NCBI GenBank assembly: GCA_032622095.1
Contig: CP136061.1
Span: 38,569,797-38,633,796 of the forward strand
Direction: 5' to 3'
DNA length: 64,000 bases
Source of the DNA: Siphonodentalium dalli
Lineage: Eukaryota > Mollusca > Scaphopoda > Gadilida > Siphonodentaliidae
The notes beneath the pieces are model-generated. The model saw only the letters and a list, made by a program, of their open reading frames with translations, was not told the DNA's origin and searched no databases. The translations under genes were made by a program, and so were the position numbers. Position 1 is the first letter of the stretch. The number at the start of each line of letters is the position of its first letter. Positions 61,642-64,000 of the stretch are shown here, in pieces.

Positions 61642-61645
61642 TTAA

Positions 61646-63106
61646 AGAGTTTTATCCAATCGTTATTTGTTTCTCATCCACACACCAGATTCGCGGCAAG
61701 AAGCAGGTGTTTTATGTTGCGACATAAAATACTCCAGTTTCTGTCAACTAACAAGAACTTTAGTTTGGAATGCACGGAGAAGATATAGATAGAACGACAC
61801 AAGTGTGTGAACTGGGTAACGTTGTTGACGTAATAGGTTTGTATTCTTCAAGAACAATACGCATTTTTTTATTGAACGTTTCAATTCTTCTGTATTTTGC
61901 TGTATTTCGCACAAATAAGCCATTGGGTGTGAAATAATTATCAATACCAAACGTTGTATGGGATAATTACGAGCACACAAGTGTGACATCTATCGCACAT
62001 TACACAAAATGTGTAGTAAACATTATCGATATATAGGTCATGCGCTGAACAGTGAGATATATTTAATGGAGAGACGCACGTTTTGCATAAATCCAACTAA
62101 AATGGCAAGAAATTTTCAACAAAGAATTATTCAATTATTCATCATCTTTATTGTATACATAATCTGATCAATTATTGTGAGACGACAAAGACGATGGATT
62201 TTAATACATTTGAGAGATTGAAACTAATATTTTATTTTTTGTCCCTCTTGGTACTAAGAACTGCTAGAATAATTGATAGTTTCACACAGCACAATCACCA
62301 AATAGCTTATTGCTATGGCTTTATAAGATGAGGTTTCACTTGTACCATAATGTTGAGTTAGATTGTTAATTGCATAAGAAAGCATCATACTCCCATATAT
62401 TTTTTTATAATGAAGAATAAAACAGTCACAAATATTCCAGCCCAATGAAAACAAATGTTGATATGCAGTGTGGTCCATCCAAGGTGGGAGAAATCAGCTA
62501 GAATTAGGTCACAGTGTTAAGATATATGGTGGTCAGCTTTAACTTGATTATGAACCCATGATCCAGAACTCACCTCAGCCCAATGTTCCACTGATCAACA
62601 TGCATGGCATGAACATTCTCAAAGATTGAACATTATTTATTGGTAGTTGCCATTCTAAATGAAAATAATCATTAAATTTCACGAATCAAGAATAATTAAG
62701 TCTCCTCTCACGATCTTCAGATAGGATATCATTGATATACATGTAGGAACTGAACTTTTGAAAACAATCTATTTTACAGAAGTTATTGTTACCCGAAAAC
62801 AGTGAAATTTTATATATTGTTCACACCACAAAGGTAGAAGTAAATGATCTTATAATATCCAATGGGTTCATGATTCTTAAATATTGCGTCACAACAACCG
62901 CTTGTACCAAATTTCACAAAGAAATCCTGACAGATTTTGAGAAAATCCATTTTGAAATACCAGGATATTCTGGCAAAACGTGCGTCTGACCCTTAAATAA
63001 TTTCCAAGATCAAGCTCATATCACACGAATAAGAGAATGAATATATGTTTCGCTTAGGAAAGTGTTTGGTAATCATTTTATAGCACTGTCCAGGACCAAG
63101 CTCATA
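61646..63106. other. Spacer with nothing recognised
   Basis: About 1.46 kb of AT-rich DNA. Frames on both strands (for example 61744-61989 and 62254-62478, minus) lack recognisable content. Confidence 0.4.
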
Positions 63107-63110
63107 TTAA

Positions 63111-63586
63111 AGATATGGGCGGTGTTGGCGGTGGGTATGCTGTTAAAATATTCACCTCCGTCAAAAACCGCCATAAACAGAAATATATAGTAAAATATAG
63201 ACAGACATTGTTCTTATACCAATCAGAAATATGGCATAAACTGTATGTTATTGTTTAATTATTTTTGTTTAGATCCGCCAGATATGGTAAACATCAAGAG
63301 CGTTGTTTGTTATTGTTTCCTGATATGGAAATGATAAAGAGCGTTTATATCATTCGTGTGTGATTAATCAATAAAATTGCGCTGTGTTATGTAAACAGAA
63401 GCAGAACTTCTGTAACACGAGCAGGCTATTGTTTACGTACACCATCGTCCGTCTTGACGACAATATACTATTTACGCGCTGATTATGTTTGGCATATGAA
63501 CAAAACTATATATATTTTAATATTCCTTCTGTTGATGGTGATTTGAACAAATATCAATATTTCTGCAACGAACGCCGCCCGTGCCT
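63111..63586 (-). mobile_element. M-family TTAA element, copy M4 (inverted, diverged)
   Basis: TTAA at 63107-63110 on the left, and TTTA (a decayed TTAA) at 63587-63590 on the right. GGCGGTGGGTATGCTGTTAA, CCGTCAAAAACCGCCATAAA, GAGCGTTTATATCATTCGTG and GTGTGATTAATCAATAAAAT match the complement of M1-M3 in order. Confidence 0.78.
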
Positions 63587-63630
63587 TTTACCCTTTCATG
63601 GCTGGAGCTTCCTGAATTTTTGCGAAAAAC

Positions 63631-63705
63631 CTGTGCCAATTAATTCTCTTATATATGCTAGTCGACCACAGGTCGCCTCGCATATATAAGATAATGCAAT
63701 GGCCT
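63631..63705. repeat. Solo Z palindrome
   Basis: CCTGTGCCAATTAATTCTCT ... TCGCATATATAAGATAATGC matches the Z palindrome of the F and Q elements with several changes. No TIR partner is visible on its right before the tandem repeat. Confidence 0.82.
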
Positions 63706-63719
63706 AACAAATTTCATAT

Positions 63720-64000
63720 TATTTGTTATAATTGTTAAAAGATGTATGAACAAGTGAAACAAAAAATGATAAAAAATTGTTAAAGAATGTAAGAAATAAT
63801 GATTAGAAAATGATAAAAATTGTTAAAGAATGAAAAAAAAAGTATAAAAATTTATAAAGTATGTAAGAACAAATGATCGAATTGTTAAAGAATGTAAGAT
63901 TTTTTTTTTAAAGAATATAAGAAAACATGATAAATATTGTTATAGAATGTTAGAACAAATTATATAAACATGATAAAAATTGTTAAATAATGTAAGAACA
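63720..64000 (+). repeat. A-rich ~30-bp tandem repeat at the window edge
   Basis: GATAAAAATTGTTAAAGAAT then GTAAGAACAAAT-type units recur with variable length and many substitutions. Similar words (TTGTTAAAGAATACAAGAA) occur inside F1-F3 next to the Z palindromes, so the array probably grew from element sequence. It continues beyond the window. Confidence 0.85.

Overview
The window is nuclear DNA of an animal, most probably a lophotrochozoan such as a mollusc. It is AT-rich and gene-poor, and most of it is microsatellite-derived satellite DNA, inverted-repeat (MITE-type) elements, one tRNA-derived SINE and one LINE remnant. The only gene recognised with confidence is the first coding exon of a Frizzled receptor. 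The mollusc assignment is inference from the SINE architecture, the C1q-like exon and the diverged GTGACC-rich tandem units. No species is claimed.

Layout. 1-13757 is one continuous ATC-rich satellite with a 24-bp basic unit and three levels of higher-order duplication. It never leaves a 3-bp register, and its minus strand holds a stop-free Asp-rich frame of 4,609 codons that runs off the left edge of the window. 13.76-25.7 kb holds a two-copy flank repeat, a possible C1q-domain exon, several inverted-repeat elements (one hAT-like with an 8-bp target duplication, two with TTAA target sites), a 27-bp minisatellite and hairpins. 25.7-26.7 kb is a 5'-truncated LINE. 27-35 kb carries large palindromic MITEs and the families here called D, R3 and M. 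36.7-37.5 kb is a diverged ~155-bp tandem array. 40.8-42.5 kb is a foldback element with a 30-bp array expanded in one arm only. 43.5-47.3 kb is a nest of M and R3 copies, one flanked by a 64-bp direct duplication. 49.4-49.9 kb is the Frizzled cysteine-rich-domain exon (minus strand). 51-58 kb has more foldbacks, a ~380-bp-arm inverted repeat and a segmental duplication in which a TTAA element is present in one copy and absent from the other. 58.8-59.5 kb holds a possible small two-exon secreted-protein gene (minus strand). 60-64 kb has a mariner-like hairpin, a SINE nested inside an M element, and an A-rich tandem repeat at the right edge.

The recognised genes do not form a pathway. The clearest theme is repeated insertion at TTAA by at least three terminal-repeat families (M, P, Q), together with an ~70-bp palindrome (Z) shared by elements with unrelated ends. 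All similarities were judged by eye from the sequence; no database search was run.
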